This document shows, piece by piece, positions 6,844 to 14,347 of a stretch of 34,293 nucleotides of DNA. The notes beneath the pieces were generated by a model. The model saw nothing but the letters and a program-made list of their open reading frames with translations. It did no database searches and had not been told where the DNA came from. Within the stretch, counting starts at the first letter, position 1; every line of letters begins with the position of its first letter. This DNA is from Mobilitalea sp. (GTDB taxonomy: Bacteria > Bacillota_A > Clostridia > Lachnospirales > Lachnospiraceae): NCBI GenBank assembly GCA_029974875.1, contig JARKQP010000543.1, positions 1-34,293 of the forward strand, in the 5' to 3' direction. The position numbers were made by a program, and so were the translations under genes.

Positions 6844-8190
6844 TTACAGAATTAATCTCTCCATATTTCTCCCATTATGGCTCACCAGAATTTCTTTGCA
6901 ATCCTTCTGTAATTCCTCCAGGGATTTTGAAAAACAGATTACCCGGATATTTTTATTGCTTAAGTACCTCAGGTAATTCCGAAATTGCTCGATTTCATCT
7001 GCATCCATGCCCCAATAAGGGCTTTCAAAGATCATGACCTTGGGTTTTGCGATTTCAAACCGGTAAGCTGACAATATTTTTCTCTGGACCCGGTTTAAGC
7101 CCTTCACGCTTGTTACCGACGGCTCAAGCTGCAGCAAAGAATATAGCTGTTCCACGATATTGGCTTTTAATTTCTTATTAATATACCCATAGGTACTTTT
7201 ACTGATCCTTTCCGGAATAGTAAGGATTATATTATCTCCAATCTCCAGCTTACGAATGAGCTGCTCGGAGCTTTCTCTCGGTATCACGGCTACGGACCTA
7301 TTTAAGCTCTGCCTGGGCCTGGGTACTTCAATATCAATTGTGTCCCTCCACAGAGCTTCATTATCCCTGGAGATACTTCTTAGGTATTCCCAGATACCCC
7401 TTTCTATCATCCATTCATAATCGAACAGCCCGATTATTTCCTTTGGCTCTGTTTTTCTTGTCCCTGCCTCCTTTATTTGGTGGGTTTTTAATAGATTTCT
7501 GCTCAGTTCATTCATCTCATGCCATTCCATAAGATCCCTTCCCTGATGCAGTATCTGAATCCGCCCGGCCAGCTCGGCAAAGACAGAGTATTTCTCCGAT
7601 AGAATAAGAAAGCTTACACCTTCCCCCCGGAGCTTTCGGATCATTTCACAGAGCTCATCCCCTGTTTTTCCTTCATAATTTTCCACGGTAACATCCAGGA
7701 CAATCAGCTCTGCCCCATGCATTTTCGCCTTCAGCATACTAAGCTTCTTCAACTGCTCCCTGTTCAACTCCCATAAAAAGGTTCCTGCAGATATGCCCAT
7801 ATTTTCACTGGATAGAAAGTCATCTACTCTTCTTTCCACATCCTCCTTCCGATAGAGCTTCAGGGAAGAGGAGTGCCTTCTTACGATTTCAAGATTCTCT
7901 GCTACGGTCATATCTGTGATTAAGTCCTGGTCGGAGCTGATGACGTATATCTTGTATTGATCGGTGGTATGCCTGCCGTAATCAGATACTTTCTTTTCCC
8001 TGATATACAGATTACCTCCCGTTAATGGCCTCTCTCCCTTTAACAGTTCATATAATCCCCTGATTCCACTGCCGGATGACCCTTGGACATAACAGATCTC
8101 CCCGCGGTATAGCTCAAGATTATAATCCCTCAGCCGGTAGCTCTTACTTCTGTCCTGTTCTCCATGCCCGATACGCAACAATTCTTCCAA
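6844..8190 (-). CDS. Degenerate RbsA-like ABC ATPase, probable non-catalytic regulator
   Basis: The 448-residue protein has the outline of a double ABC ATPase but has lost its chemistry. In the N-terminal half the Walker A site reads GSSGSGIRGLYELL (residues 37-50), with no Lys-Ser/Thr. The signature is LNREQ (142-146) instead of LSGGQ-like, and Walker B LIVLDVT (162-168) has no catalytic Glu. In the C-terminal half the Walker A region is deleted altogether; only the AVIPRESSEQ segment (cf. the family's PEDRK), a second LNRVQ (365-369) and VMIFESPYWGMD (385-396) remain. It is about 40 residues shorter than the two intact homologues in this window. The frame is intact and has few signs of random decay, so it looks selected rather than dying. 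It starts five bases after the histidine kinase stop and precedes the transporter genes. A role in coupling transporter state to the kinase is inferred. Confidence 0.85.
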   Translation of the reverse strand: MEELLRIGHGEQDRSKSYRLRDYNLELYRGEICYVQGSSGSGIRGLYELLKGERPLTGGNLYIREKKVSDYGRHTTDQYKIYVISSDQDLITDMTVAENLEIVRRHSSSLKLYRKEDVERRVDDFLSSENMGISAGTFLWELNREQLKKLSMLKAKMHGAELIVLDVTVENYEGKTGDELCEMIRKLRGEGVSFLILSEKYSVFAELAGRIQILHQGRDLMEWHEMNELSRNLLKTHQIKEAGTRKTEPKEIIGLFDYEWMIERGIWEYLRSISRDNEALWRDTIDIEVPRPRQSLNRSVAVIPRESSEQLIRKLEIGDNIILTIPERISKSTYGYINKKLKANIVEQLYSLLQLEPSVTSVKGLNRVQRKILSAYRFEIAKPKVMIFESPYWGMDADEIEQFRNYLRYLSNKNIRVICFSKSLEELQKDCKEILVSHNGRNMERLIL

Positions 8191-8195
8191 TGCAA

Positions 8196-9140
8196 TTACC
8201 TCCTGTCTCCAAGAAGATCTTCATATTTTACACGGCGAAACTCATCAATTTTAGGAATCATGATAACCGCATCTGTTCCTCCATTTTCAATGGAGCGGTA
8301 ATGGATGCCATATTCCTCCCCGAAGGTTATCTTTATCCTGGAATTAACGTTTGTTAGTGCAATTCCATTATGACGTTTTCCCATGGTTTCAGCATTTACA
8401 TACTGCTTCTTCATGCGGTTGTTCAGTCCTTCCAATCGCTCCTGATTCATACCTTTCCCGTTATCAGAGATGGTAATAATTACTTTTTGTTCCGTCTCTT
8501 CTATCTTAATTAGAATTTTTCCGTGGGCTGTTAATTTCTCCAGCCCATGGATCATGGCATTCTCCACCAGGGGCTGCAGTGTCATTTTGGGAATATAGTA
8601 ATCGTTAATTTCCTCTGTCTCTAAATAGGTCTCCATATTAACCCGGTCCTCAAACCGATATTTCTGGATATAGTAGTAGTCGTTAATATGGTTAATCTCT
8701 TCCCTGATCTTTACCAAACTCTCATCATTGCTGATACAATAACGAAAGAACTTTGATAAAACTTCTGTCATGGAGGCTATTTCGGCCTGTCCGTCCAATA
8801 GAGCCTTGCTTCGTATGCTGTCCAGTGTATTATATAAAAAATGCGGATTGATCTGACTTTGTAAAGCGGAAATCTCCACTCTGCGCTTTACCAGCGTTAG
8901 CTTCTCCTCTTCCTCCTGGTTCCACTGCACGGTACGCTGCTTATTCTGTTTATTATCCTGGATTAAAAATTGAATGGTTTTATTATTTTTTACTGCTTCC
9001 AAAATGCCAAGCAGAGAAAGAACCATAACTATCAGTAAAGGGATCAGAATATAAAGAAATGGACTTTTTAGGAATAAAAAGCCCACAGCAATTATATTGA
9101 TAAGTAATATCAGACACGGAATCATAAAGTTTCTTTTCAT
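8196..9140 (-). CDS. YesM-type sensor histidine kinase with minimal sensor
   Basis: The kinase core is complete: the H-box QINPHFLYNTLDSIRSKALL (His100), the N-box LQPLVENAMIHGLE (Asn194) and ISDNGKGMN (about 226-230). The N-terminus has only two adjacent hydrophobic helices (about residues 5-24 and 27-47) joined by a two-residue turn, so there is essentially no extracellular domain and no clear HAMP domain. The start at 9140 is chosen because AAAAAGGAGG lies eight bases before it; an alternative ATG at 9230 overlaps the response regulator stop (ATGA) but adds 30 residues with no hydrophobic or conserved character. It belongs to the LytS/YesM kinases that pair with AraC-type response regulators such as the gene at 9227-10837. 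With no sensor of its own, it probably reads signals through a partner protein. Confidence 0.9.
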   Translation of the reverse strand: MKRNFMIPCLILLINIIAVGFLFLKSPFLYILIPLLIVMVLSLLGILEAVKNNKTIQFLIQDNKQNKQRTVQWNQEEEEKLTLVKRRVEISALQSQINPHFLYNTLDSIRSKALLDGQAEIASMTEVLSKFFRYCISNDESLVKIREEINHINDYYYIQKYRFEDRVNMETYLETEEINDYYIPKMTLQPLVENAMIHGLEKLTAHGKILIKIEETEQKVIITISDNGKGMNQERLEGLNNRMKKQYVNAETMGKRHNGIALTNVNSRIKITFGEEYGIHYRSIENGGTDAVIMIPKIDEFRRVKYEDLLGDRR

Positions 9141-9165
9141 CTGGGAGTCCTCCTTTTTATCCAGT

Positions 9166-9226
9166 GTACTCCGGAACTCATTGTTTGCAGCCACAAAGCC
9201 GCACGCAAAAAAGTTTCCCGGAGTAC
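9166..9226 (-). repeat. Inverted repeat between response regulator and kinase starts
   Basis: GTACTCCGG (9166-9174) and CCGGAGTAC (9218-9226) form a perfect 9-bp stem with a 43-base loop. It lies immediately next to the response-regulator stop and upstream of the kinase ribosome binding site. The larger hairpin excludes the alternative kinase start at 9230 from an open context, which supports the downstream start. Confidence 0.6.
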
Positions 9227-10837
9227 TCATCCATATAACTTCCTGTACTCCGTAGGCTTGATACCGGTGATTTTCTTAAAGAGCTTCGAATAGTATTTTT
9301 CGTCCGGGTATCCCACCATAACGGAAATCTCTTTAATGGAATAATTCGTTTCAGAAAGCAGTTTCTTTGACTCCTCCAGTCTTACTTTTGTCAAATATTC
9401 ATTGAATCCAATTTTCATTTCATCCTTAAATAACCTGCTCAGATAAGTGGGTGATACATTCCCGGCTCTTGCCACATCCTCCTGGGAGATCTGGTTCATG
9501 TAATTCTTCTGAATATATTTCACAGCCTCACCCAGAGGCTTCCCTAATTTCTCTTTTAATTTCTTTTGCTCCTCTATAATATACTTCCCTAAAAATTCAT
9601 ACAGATTTTTGATCACCTGCTGGAAGCTTTTTGCCTCCAGATAGCAATAGTAATAATTTTCATGGAACCGGCTGGCTTCTTCCTTTTGGACCGCGTCGGC
9701 CAGCTTCTCATATAGCCCATAAAACACCTGATGCATGCTTCTTGGATTTGCATTATTGTATTTACCGGCTCTCCTGTGAAGCTCTGAGAACAAATCGCCC
9801 AGCTCCTCAAGCCTCAGATATTTAATACTGTCCAGGATCCTTGGCAGCTCCTCCTCCGGGATCAATTCCTTTTGTTCAAAGAGCGGAAGACTTTCTATCT
9901 GACTGTATTCAATGATATTATTTCCCAGAAAAATAAGTCTTCCCCACTCCGCAGAGCTTGCCTCTAAAAAAGCCTGCATCAGCTCCCGGCAGGAATATCT
10001 CACATTACTGCATCCCAGATTCAATCTAAAATTTCCGTAGATCTCATTCAGATCACGAATGCTGTAATACAGCATGGAAATTGCTTTTTTTACTTCGGCC
10101 TGCCGTTCTTTCTCAAAATTCAAAATAATGATATGTCCCTGGAAGGTCGTATAGTAATGAACAACCGCCAGCTCTTTAAAGCAGGTCTGTATAAAATTAT
10201 CTACCTTTTCGCTAAATAAGGAATCATTTTGCTCCAGCATTCCATTCAGGTTCGAGACGGTACAAACCACCTGGTAACAGCCCTCTTTAAAATTGGTGTG
10301 ATAGGTCTGATTACAGGTCTCTTCCCCCATCAATTCAAACTCCCGCAGCCTGTCTTCCTTTCTTTCAAGAAAAAGCTGCCAGAAATCCGCCAGCGCACTT
10401 CTCCCTTTCTCAACTTCCAGCTTTGACAACCGGGCATGGCTCTCTTTCTGCTCCCGAAGCTGGTCTATTCTATGGCAGACCTTTTCTAAGGTTTCATTTA
10501 ACTGGTTCTCATCAATGGGCTTGAGCAAATAGTCCACCACATTCAGTTGAATGGCGCTTCTCGCATATTCAAAATGGCGGTAGCCGCTCAGCAGGACAAA
10601 CAAGGTATCCATATTCTTTTCGCGGGTCTTTTGAATCAGTTCAATCCCGTCATAAACAGGCATTTTTATATCAGATAATACGAAATCCGGCTGTTTCTCC
10701 AAAATACTTTGCAGTGCCTGCTCTCCATCATGGCATTCATCGATTATCTCAATGCCATAATGCTCCCAATGCCCTAATTGTCTGATTAACTGGATGATTT
10801 TTGGTTCGTCATCTGCAATCATAATCCTGTAACCCAT
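9227..10837 (-). CDS. YesN-type response regulator with AraC DNA-binding domain
   Basis: The 536-residue protein starts with a CheY-like receiver: acidic pocket ADDEP at residues 8-12, phosphoacceptor Asp56 in LSDIKMP, and the conserved Lys106 in LLKPIDE. A long middle region of roughly 300 residues with predicted helices follows. The C-terminus has two AraC helix-turn-helix motifs (ISQEDVARAGNVSPTYLSRL and YSIKEISVMVGYPDEKYYSK). Such proteins activate carbohydrate uptake operons when phosphorylated by a YesM kinase. Its cognate kinase gene follows directly, then the pseudo-ATPase and the locus A transporter, which are the likely targets. GGAGGGAG precedes the ATG. The gene lies 118 bases downstream of the MBL protein at 10956-11759 on the same strand, so read-through is possible. 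Confidence 0.92.
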   Translation of the reverse strand: MGYRIMIADDEPKIIQLIRQLGHWEHYGIEIIDECHDGEQALQSILEKQPDFVLSDIKMPVYDGIELIQKTREKNMDTLFVLLSGYRHFEYARSAIQLNVVDYLLKPIDENQLNETLEKVCHRIDQLREQKESHARLSKLEVEKGRSALADFWQLFLERKEDRLREFELMGEETCNQTYHTNFKEGCYQVVCTVSNLNGMLEQNDSLFSEKVDNFIQTCFKELAVVHYYTTFQGHIIILNFEKERQAEVKKAISMLYYSIRDLNEIYGNFRLNLGCSNVRYSCRELMQAFLEASSAEWGRLIFLGNNIIEYSQIESLPLFEQKELIPEEELPRILDSIKYLRLEELGDLFSELHRRAGKYNNANPRSMHQVFYGLYEKLADAVQKEEASRFHENYYYCYLEAKSFQQVIKNLYEFLGKYIIEEQKKLKEKLGKPLGEAVKYIQKNYMNQISQEDVARAGNVSPTYLSRLFKDEMKIGFNEYLTKVRLEESKKLLSETNYSIKEISVMVGYPDEKYYSKLFKKITGIKPTEYRKLYG

Positions 10838-10955
10838 GCGTCTTCTCCCTCCAAAACATTCTGGCCATCTTCTTCCTTCAATAAATCAATGGCCGTCACA
10901 AATGATTTACATCTCAATCCGGATTAATATTTCCAAAAGAAATGATGGAGTATTA

Positions 10956-11759
10956 TCAGTCATCATAGCTTCTATTTTCATAAATTTTCTGAGGATTGTA
11001 TAGTATAGTCGTACCTGAATAGGAATACCGATATCCTTCTCCGGTATGTGTTTGAAATGGGACACCCTTTGCATCATGTAATAAAATTCGTCTTACGCAC
11101 ATTTCCAAATTCTCGATTATTTCCGGATTAACAGGGGTTGGAGCATCTGCCGGGCATACCTGTTTGATATTCCATCCATTTTTTAGCATCATCCGAAGAG
11201 ATAGGTAGTATATCTGCAAGGATGCAGAATAATCATGATGTAACCATGTTTCATCTCCATTAATTGTATCACCGCTGAATAAGGTACCACTATTTCGATC
11301 ATAGAGACACAGAGATCCCTCGGTATGTCCCGGTAGTAATACAATATCTATTATTCTCTCCCCTAAATCGATACACTGGATATCATTTATAGGCATTGTA
11401 TTATCTTTGAACTCAATCATTTTTAAACATACTTCATCATCCAAATGAAAAACTTCTTTTAAATCTCTAATCTTTGATTGAGTTGAAGACATTTTATAAT
11501 ATAGTTCCTTATCATTTGGATGCATATATACGGCAGAAAATTCTCCGTTGCCACCCGCATGGCCAGGATGTCCATGGGTATTTACAACAATAAGCTGTTT
11601 TTCTGTAATGCTTTCCACATATTCTCTTAAGGAACCTATTCCCATTCCGGTATCAATTAACATAGCATTACTTTTCCCAATGACCAGGTACATATTTGCT
11701 CCAAGAATATCTTCAATATGATAAATACCATCACCTAGATAATAGCTTTTAAACAACAT
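10956..11759 (-). CDS. MBL-fold protein with altered metal ligands (locus B)
   Basis: A 267-residue metallo-beta-lactamase-fold protein resembling the one at 2265-3092 in length and layout (same IDTG.G.GSLR/K.YVE opening). The key motif reads THGHPGHAGG, so the HxHxDH aspartate is glycine (Gly66, codon GGC). His145 (LPGHTEGS) and Asp164 (SGDTING) are kept, but the last His position reads CPADAPTP (Asp205). Two ligands of the usual dinuclear zinc site are therefore changed, and ordinary hydrolase activity is doubtful. The frame is intact, so it may bind one metal, act as a binding or sensor protein, or use a different chemistry. It is divergent from the LysR gene, 278 bases away, and this LysR is its most likely regulator. 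No signal peptide. Confidence 0.87.
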   Translation of the reverse strand: MLFKSYYLGDGIYHIEDILGANMYLVIGKSNAMLIDTGMGIGSLREYVESITEKQLIVVNTHGHPGHAGGNGEFSAVYMHPNDKELYYKMSSTQSKIRDLKEVFHLDDEVCLKMIEFKDNTMPINDIQCIDLGERIIDIVLLPGHTEGSLCLYDRNSGTLFSGDTINGDETWLHHDYSASLQIYYLSLRMMLKNGWNIKQVCPADAPTPVNPEIIENLEMCVRRILLHDAKGVPFQTHTGEGYRYSYSGTTILYNPQKIYENRSYDD

Positions 11760-11930
11760 ATCTTCTCTTCCTTCTAAAATTAATTATCATGATTTCTATA
11801 CATTAATTAATTATTAATTATTTTTGATTATAACATAAGAAAATATCAACTTCCATTGAGATTTCTATTTATCTTTCTGCTCCTAAGATTAATCGTCGTT
11901 TTTCTTCATAAAATGAAATGCTACGAGTTT

Positions 11931-12006
11931 TATAACTTGTGGGATCAGTACTACCAAGAGTTATGGTTTACTTCCATTTCTAAATGAAGTACAATATAAC
12001 TTGTGG
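11931..12006. promoter_or_regulatory. Candidate LysR operator boxes
   Basis: TATAACTTGTGG occurs identically at 11931-11942 and 11995-12006, 64 bases apart, in the gap between the MBL gene and the divergent LysR gene. The first copy is followed by a partly matching inverted copy, CCAAGAGTTAT at 11954-11964, making a dyad. A further dyad with ACTTCCATTT and AAATGAAGT arms lies at about 11970-11990. This layout of a recognition site plus a second activation site near the regulator's own start fits LysR-type control. The rest of 11760-12037 is very AT-rich. Confidence 0.6.
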
Positions 12007-12037
12007 TAACAATTTAATTCTATGGAGTGATTGATTG

Positions 12038-12964
12038 ATGAACATATTACGATTAAAATATTTAATTGCGGTTAAGGTCAGCGGCAGTTTTTCTGAAGCT
12101 GCGGAAATATTGTTTACAACCCAATCCACTGTTTCTAAACAAATCATTGCGTTGGAAAGAGAACTAAATGTCCAGCTTATCGATCGTACAAAGAGACGAA
12201 TTGAATTGACAAAGCAGGGTGAGGTCGTTTTAAAATATGCCCAATCTATAATTGATGATTATAATTCCATGATTACTGATCTGTCCTTCTTTGAACATTA
12301 TAATGGCGGTAATTTGTCCATTGCCTCTATTCCGGTAATGGCCCAATATAATATCACCAGTATGGTAGCTGATTTTCGTCAGTTATATCCGTTTATCAAC
12401 ATGTTCGTCGATGAGCGTGAAGGTCGTGATATTGGTCCCGCATTAGAAAGCAGACAATACGATTTGGCCTTTATGAGAGAGGAAACGCTGGATTCAGATT
12501 ATGAATCAATCATATTATGTAAAGACTGCTTTGTCGCCGTTTTACCCATGGATCATCCGCTTTCTGAGGAAAAAGAAATCTCTCTTGATCAGCTGGAGGA
12601 TGATACCTTCTTACTACTGAATAAAGGAACTTTATTATATAAAAGCTGCATTAGTGCTTGTGAAAAGGCTGGCTTTACACCAAATGTAACTTATACCGGT
12701 ACAAGAATGGAGAATATTGTCGAGCTTGTTGGCAAGGATATGGGGGTATCTCTGATGATGAACCAGGCTGTATCCTATATACACTGCGACAATATCGTCA
12801 TTGTCCCATTAAAAGAACATATCGTAAGTCATATATCTTTAGTAAGGCTTCGCAAAAAACAGATGACTACCGCTGCCAAGACCTTCTGGGATTATGTTAA
12901 GGCAAACTATTCTATTAATCAGGATCGGCTACTAAACCATACCTCACATATTGGTCTGCACTAA
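12038..12964 (+). CDS. LysR-family transcriptional regulator
   Basis: A 308-residue protein with the LysR winged helix-turn-helix at the N-terminus (LKYLIAVKVSGSFSEAAEIL, TTQSTVSKQIIALERELNVQ) and a two-lobed effector domain from about residue 90, including MDHPLSEEKEISLDQLEDDT and the GKDMGVSLMMNQAV strand-helix unit. The ATG at 12038 is preferred over an in-frame TTG at 12035 because GGAG is ten bases upstream and the result is the standard LysR N-terminus. It is transcribed away from the MBL gene at 10956-11759, the usual arrangement for a regulator and its target, and it ends at a hairpin terminator. It may also control the neighbouring locus B transporter. The effector is unknown; it could be the compound imported there. 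Confidence 0.92.
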   Translation: MNILRLKYLIAVKVSGSFSEAAEILFTTQSTVSKQIIALERELNVQLIDRTKRRIELTKQGEVVLKYAQSIIDDYNSMITDLSFFEHYNGGNLSIASIPVMAQYNITSMVADFRQLYPFINMFVDEREGRDIGPALESRQYDLAFMREETLDSDYESIILCKDCFVAVLPMDHPLSEEKEISLDQLEDDTFLLLNKGTLLYKSCISACEKAGFTPNVTYTGTRMENIVELVGKDMGVSLMMNQAVSYIHCDNIVIVPLKEHIVSHISLVRLRKKQMTTAAKTFWDYVKANYSINQDRLLNHTSHIGLH

Positions 12965-12988
12965 AGCTATATTTTATAGAAAGATAGG

Positions 12989-13015
12989 GGGCTGTTGCAT
13001 AAGCAACAGCCCTTT
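12989..13015 (+). terminator. Terminator of the LysR gene
   Basis: A perfect 10-bp stem GGGCTGTTGC / GCAACAGCCC with loop ATAA is followed by a short TTTC run, 24 bases after the LysR stop. It may also end leftward transcripts from the remnant at 13077. Confidence 0.75.
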
Positions 13016-13076
13016 CATCTAAATCTTTTGGTTCTTTTTCTGTTAGTCACTAGCTTACTGCTTTATTTTCAATTGT

Positions 13077-13280
13077 TTATCCAATGCATTTAAGGTACGT
13101 ATCTATCCAATCCCATATGATTGACATGTTTTTCTCATGTACGAACATCTTATCTTCATGATCTGCTCCCTCAATCGGGATAAATGCTACGCTAGCATCA
13201 CCAAGTTTTTCTCGTATTGCATTTACAAATTCAACAGATTGTTCAAATGGAATTGTTATCAGTTTTTTCCATAAAATCAC
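13077..13280 (-). pseudogene. C-terminal remnant of an alpha/beta-hydrolase
   Basis: Only about 67 codons remain. They resemble the last quarter of an esterase or dienelactone-type alpha/beta-hydrolase: PFEQSVEFVNAIREKLGDA, then FIPIEGADHEDKMF with the expected catalytic His, and WDWIDTYLK at the end. The nucleophile elbow (GxSxG) and the acid residue are absent. No good ribosome binding site precedes the only possible start, a GTG at 13280. It lies 70 bases downstream of the locus B permease on the same strand, so an intact hydrolase may once have been the last gene of this operon, the position the MBL hydrolase holds in locus A. A short functional peptide cannot be excluded but is unlikely. 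Confidence 0.7.
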
Positions 13281-13350
13281 TTCTTTTCTATTATTTTTGG
13301 TGTTTTCTTTTATTATCGTTAATAGTTAGGACTAACTCTATCAAGGTTAA

Positions 13351-14346
13351 TTATGCTGCGGCTTCATTTTTCTTATTTTCTTTTTCTTCCTTAGGCTTTC
13401 TGATTATAAGGCTTGGACTGTTCTTCAATCCGTCAAATGCAACTGCCAGTAATAAGATGACGCCTTTCACAACATATTGAGAATAGGTACCCCATCCAGC
13501 CAGCTGCATACCATTTCCAAGAACCTGCATGATAAAGACACCGGCAGTTAATCCAAGCATGGATCCTTTGCCTCCAATAAAGCTGATGCCACCAACAATT
13601 GCAGCTGTCATACATGTAAATTCAGTTCCGGGCCCAAAGCTTGAGCTTGTGCTATTGGATTTGGAGATCATGTCTAAGGTTGCAATTGCGAAGAAGAAGC
13701 CGCAGATACCGTAGGTCGATACCTGGATTAATTTTGCTTCAATACCTGATAATCTGGCAACCTCTGCATTACCTCCGACAGCTAAGATGTGGCGCCCATA
13801 ATAAGTTTTATTTAATACATAAGCAGCAAACAAAATAATAAAAATTGTCAAATATACATCAAAAGGAAGCCCTAGAAATTTACTTGTGCTTAACATGCGA
13901 AAGGCATCCGGAAAATCACGGTAGGTTTTTGCCTTTGATACCATGTATGAGATACCCTGATAGACAGTACTGGTCGCTAAGGTTGCAATTAACGGAAATA
14001 TTTTTATTTTAGTACATATGACACCGTTAATTACTCCCAGTACTGTTCCTAACAATACTGCTATAATAACGACAAGCCAAATAGGAGAATTGTACTGTGT
14101 CATCAACATTGCAGAGATTACACCGACAAGGCTCATCTGATAGCCTACTGATAAATCGATACCTCCACCTATCATTACAAATGCCAGACCTACCGACGCG
14201 ATTAAGAAATAGGTGTTTTGAGTTATTAAATTGAAAATATTCCGTCCGCTTAGGAATAGTGGGTTAAAGCAGCTGAACAAGAGGACAAGGACTGCCAATA
14301 TGATATATACGGAATATTTTTCAATAATCTTTTTTGATGTGCTCAT
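13351..14346 (-). CDS. CUT2 (ribose-type) ABC importer permease, locus B
   Basis: A 331-residue polytopic protein of the RbsC type and a paralogue of the one at 3151-4131: the family segment GGGIDLSVGYQMSLVGVISA and the coupling region AVGGNAEVARLSGIEA are present, with about eight to ten hydrophobic helices. The C-terminus is a charged tail, KPKEEKENKKNEAAA. It begins one base after the ATPase stop, with GGAGG nine bases before the ATG, so translation is probably coupled. It would form the channel for the binding protein encoded at 15857-17020. The substrate is unknown. Confidence 0.92.
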   Translation of the reverse strand: MSTSKKIIEKYSVYIILAVLVLLFSCFNPLFLSGRNIFNLITQNTYFLIASVGLAFVMIGGGIDLSVGYQMSLVGVISAMLMTQYNSPIWLVVIIAVLLGTVLGVINGVICTKIKIFPLIATLATSTVYQGISYMVSKAKTYRDFPDAFRMLSTSKFLGLPFDVYLTIFIILFAAYVLNKTYYGRHILAVGGNAEVARLSGIEAKLIQVSTYGICGFFFAIATLDMISKSNSTSSSFGPGTEFTCMTAAIVGGISFIGGKGSMLGLTAGVFIMQVLGNGMQLAGWGTYSQYVVKGVILLLAVAFDGLKNSPSLIIRKPKEEKENKKNEAAA

Positions 14347-14347
14347 T

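Noticed and set aside
6844..8190. Reading the degenerate ATPase as a dying pseudogene
   Set aside because: The frame is complete for 448 codons, is tightly packed after the kinase gene, and keeps the double-domain outline; random decay would be expected to bring stops or frameshifts. It cannot be fully excluded without comparison.
13324..13337. Palindrome AGTTAGGACTAACT as terminator of the locus B operon
   Set aside because: The two-base loop is too small for a normal hairpin and no T run follows; only its similarity to the dyad near 28782 was worth noting.
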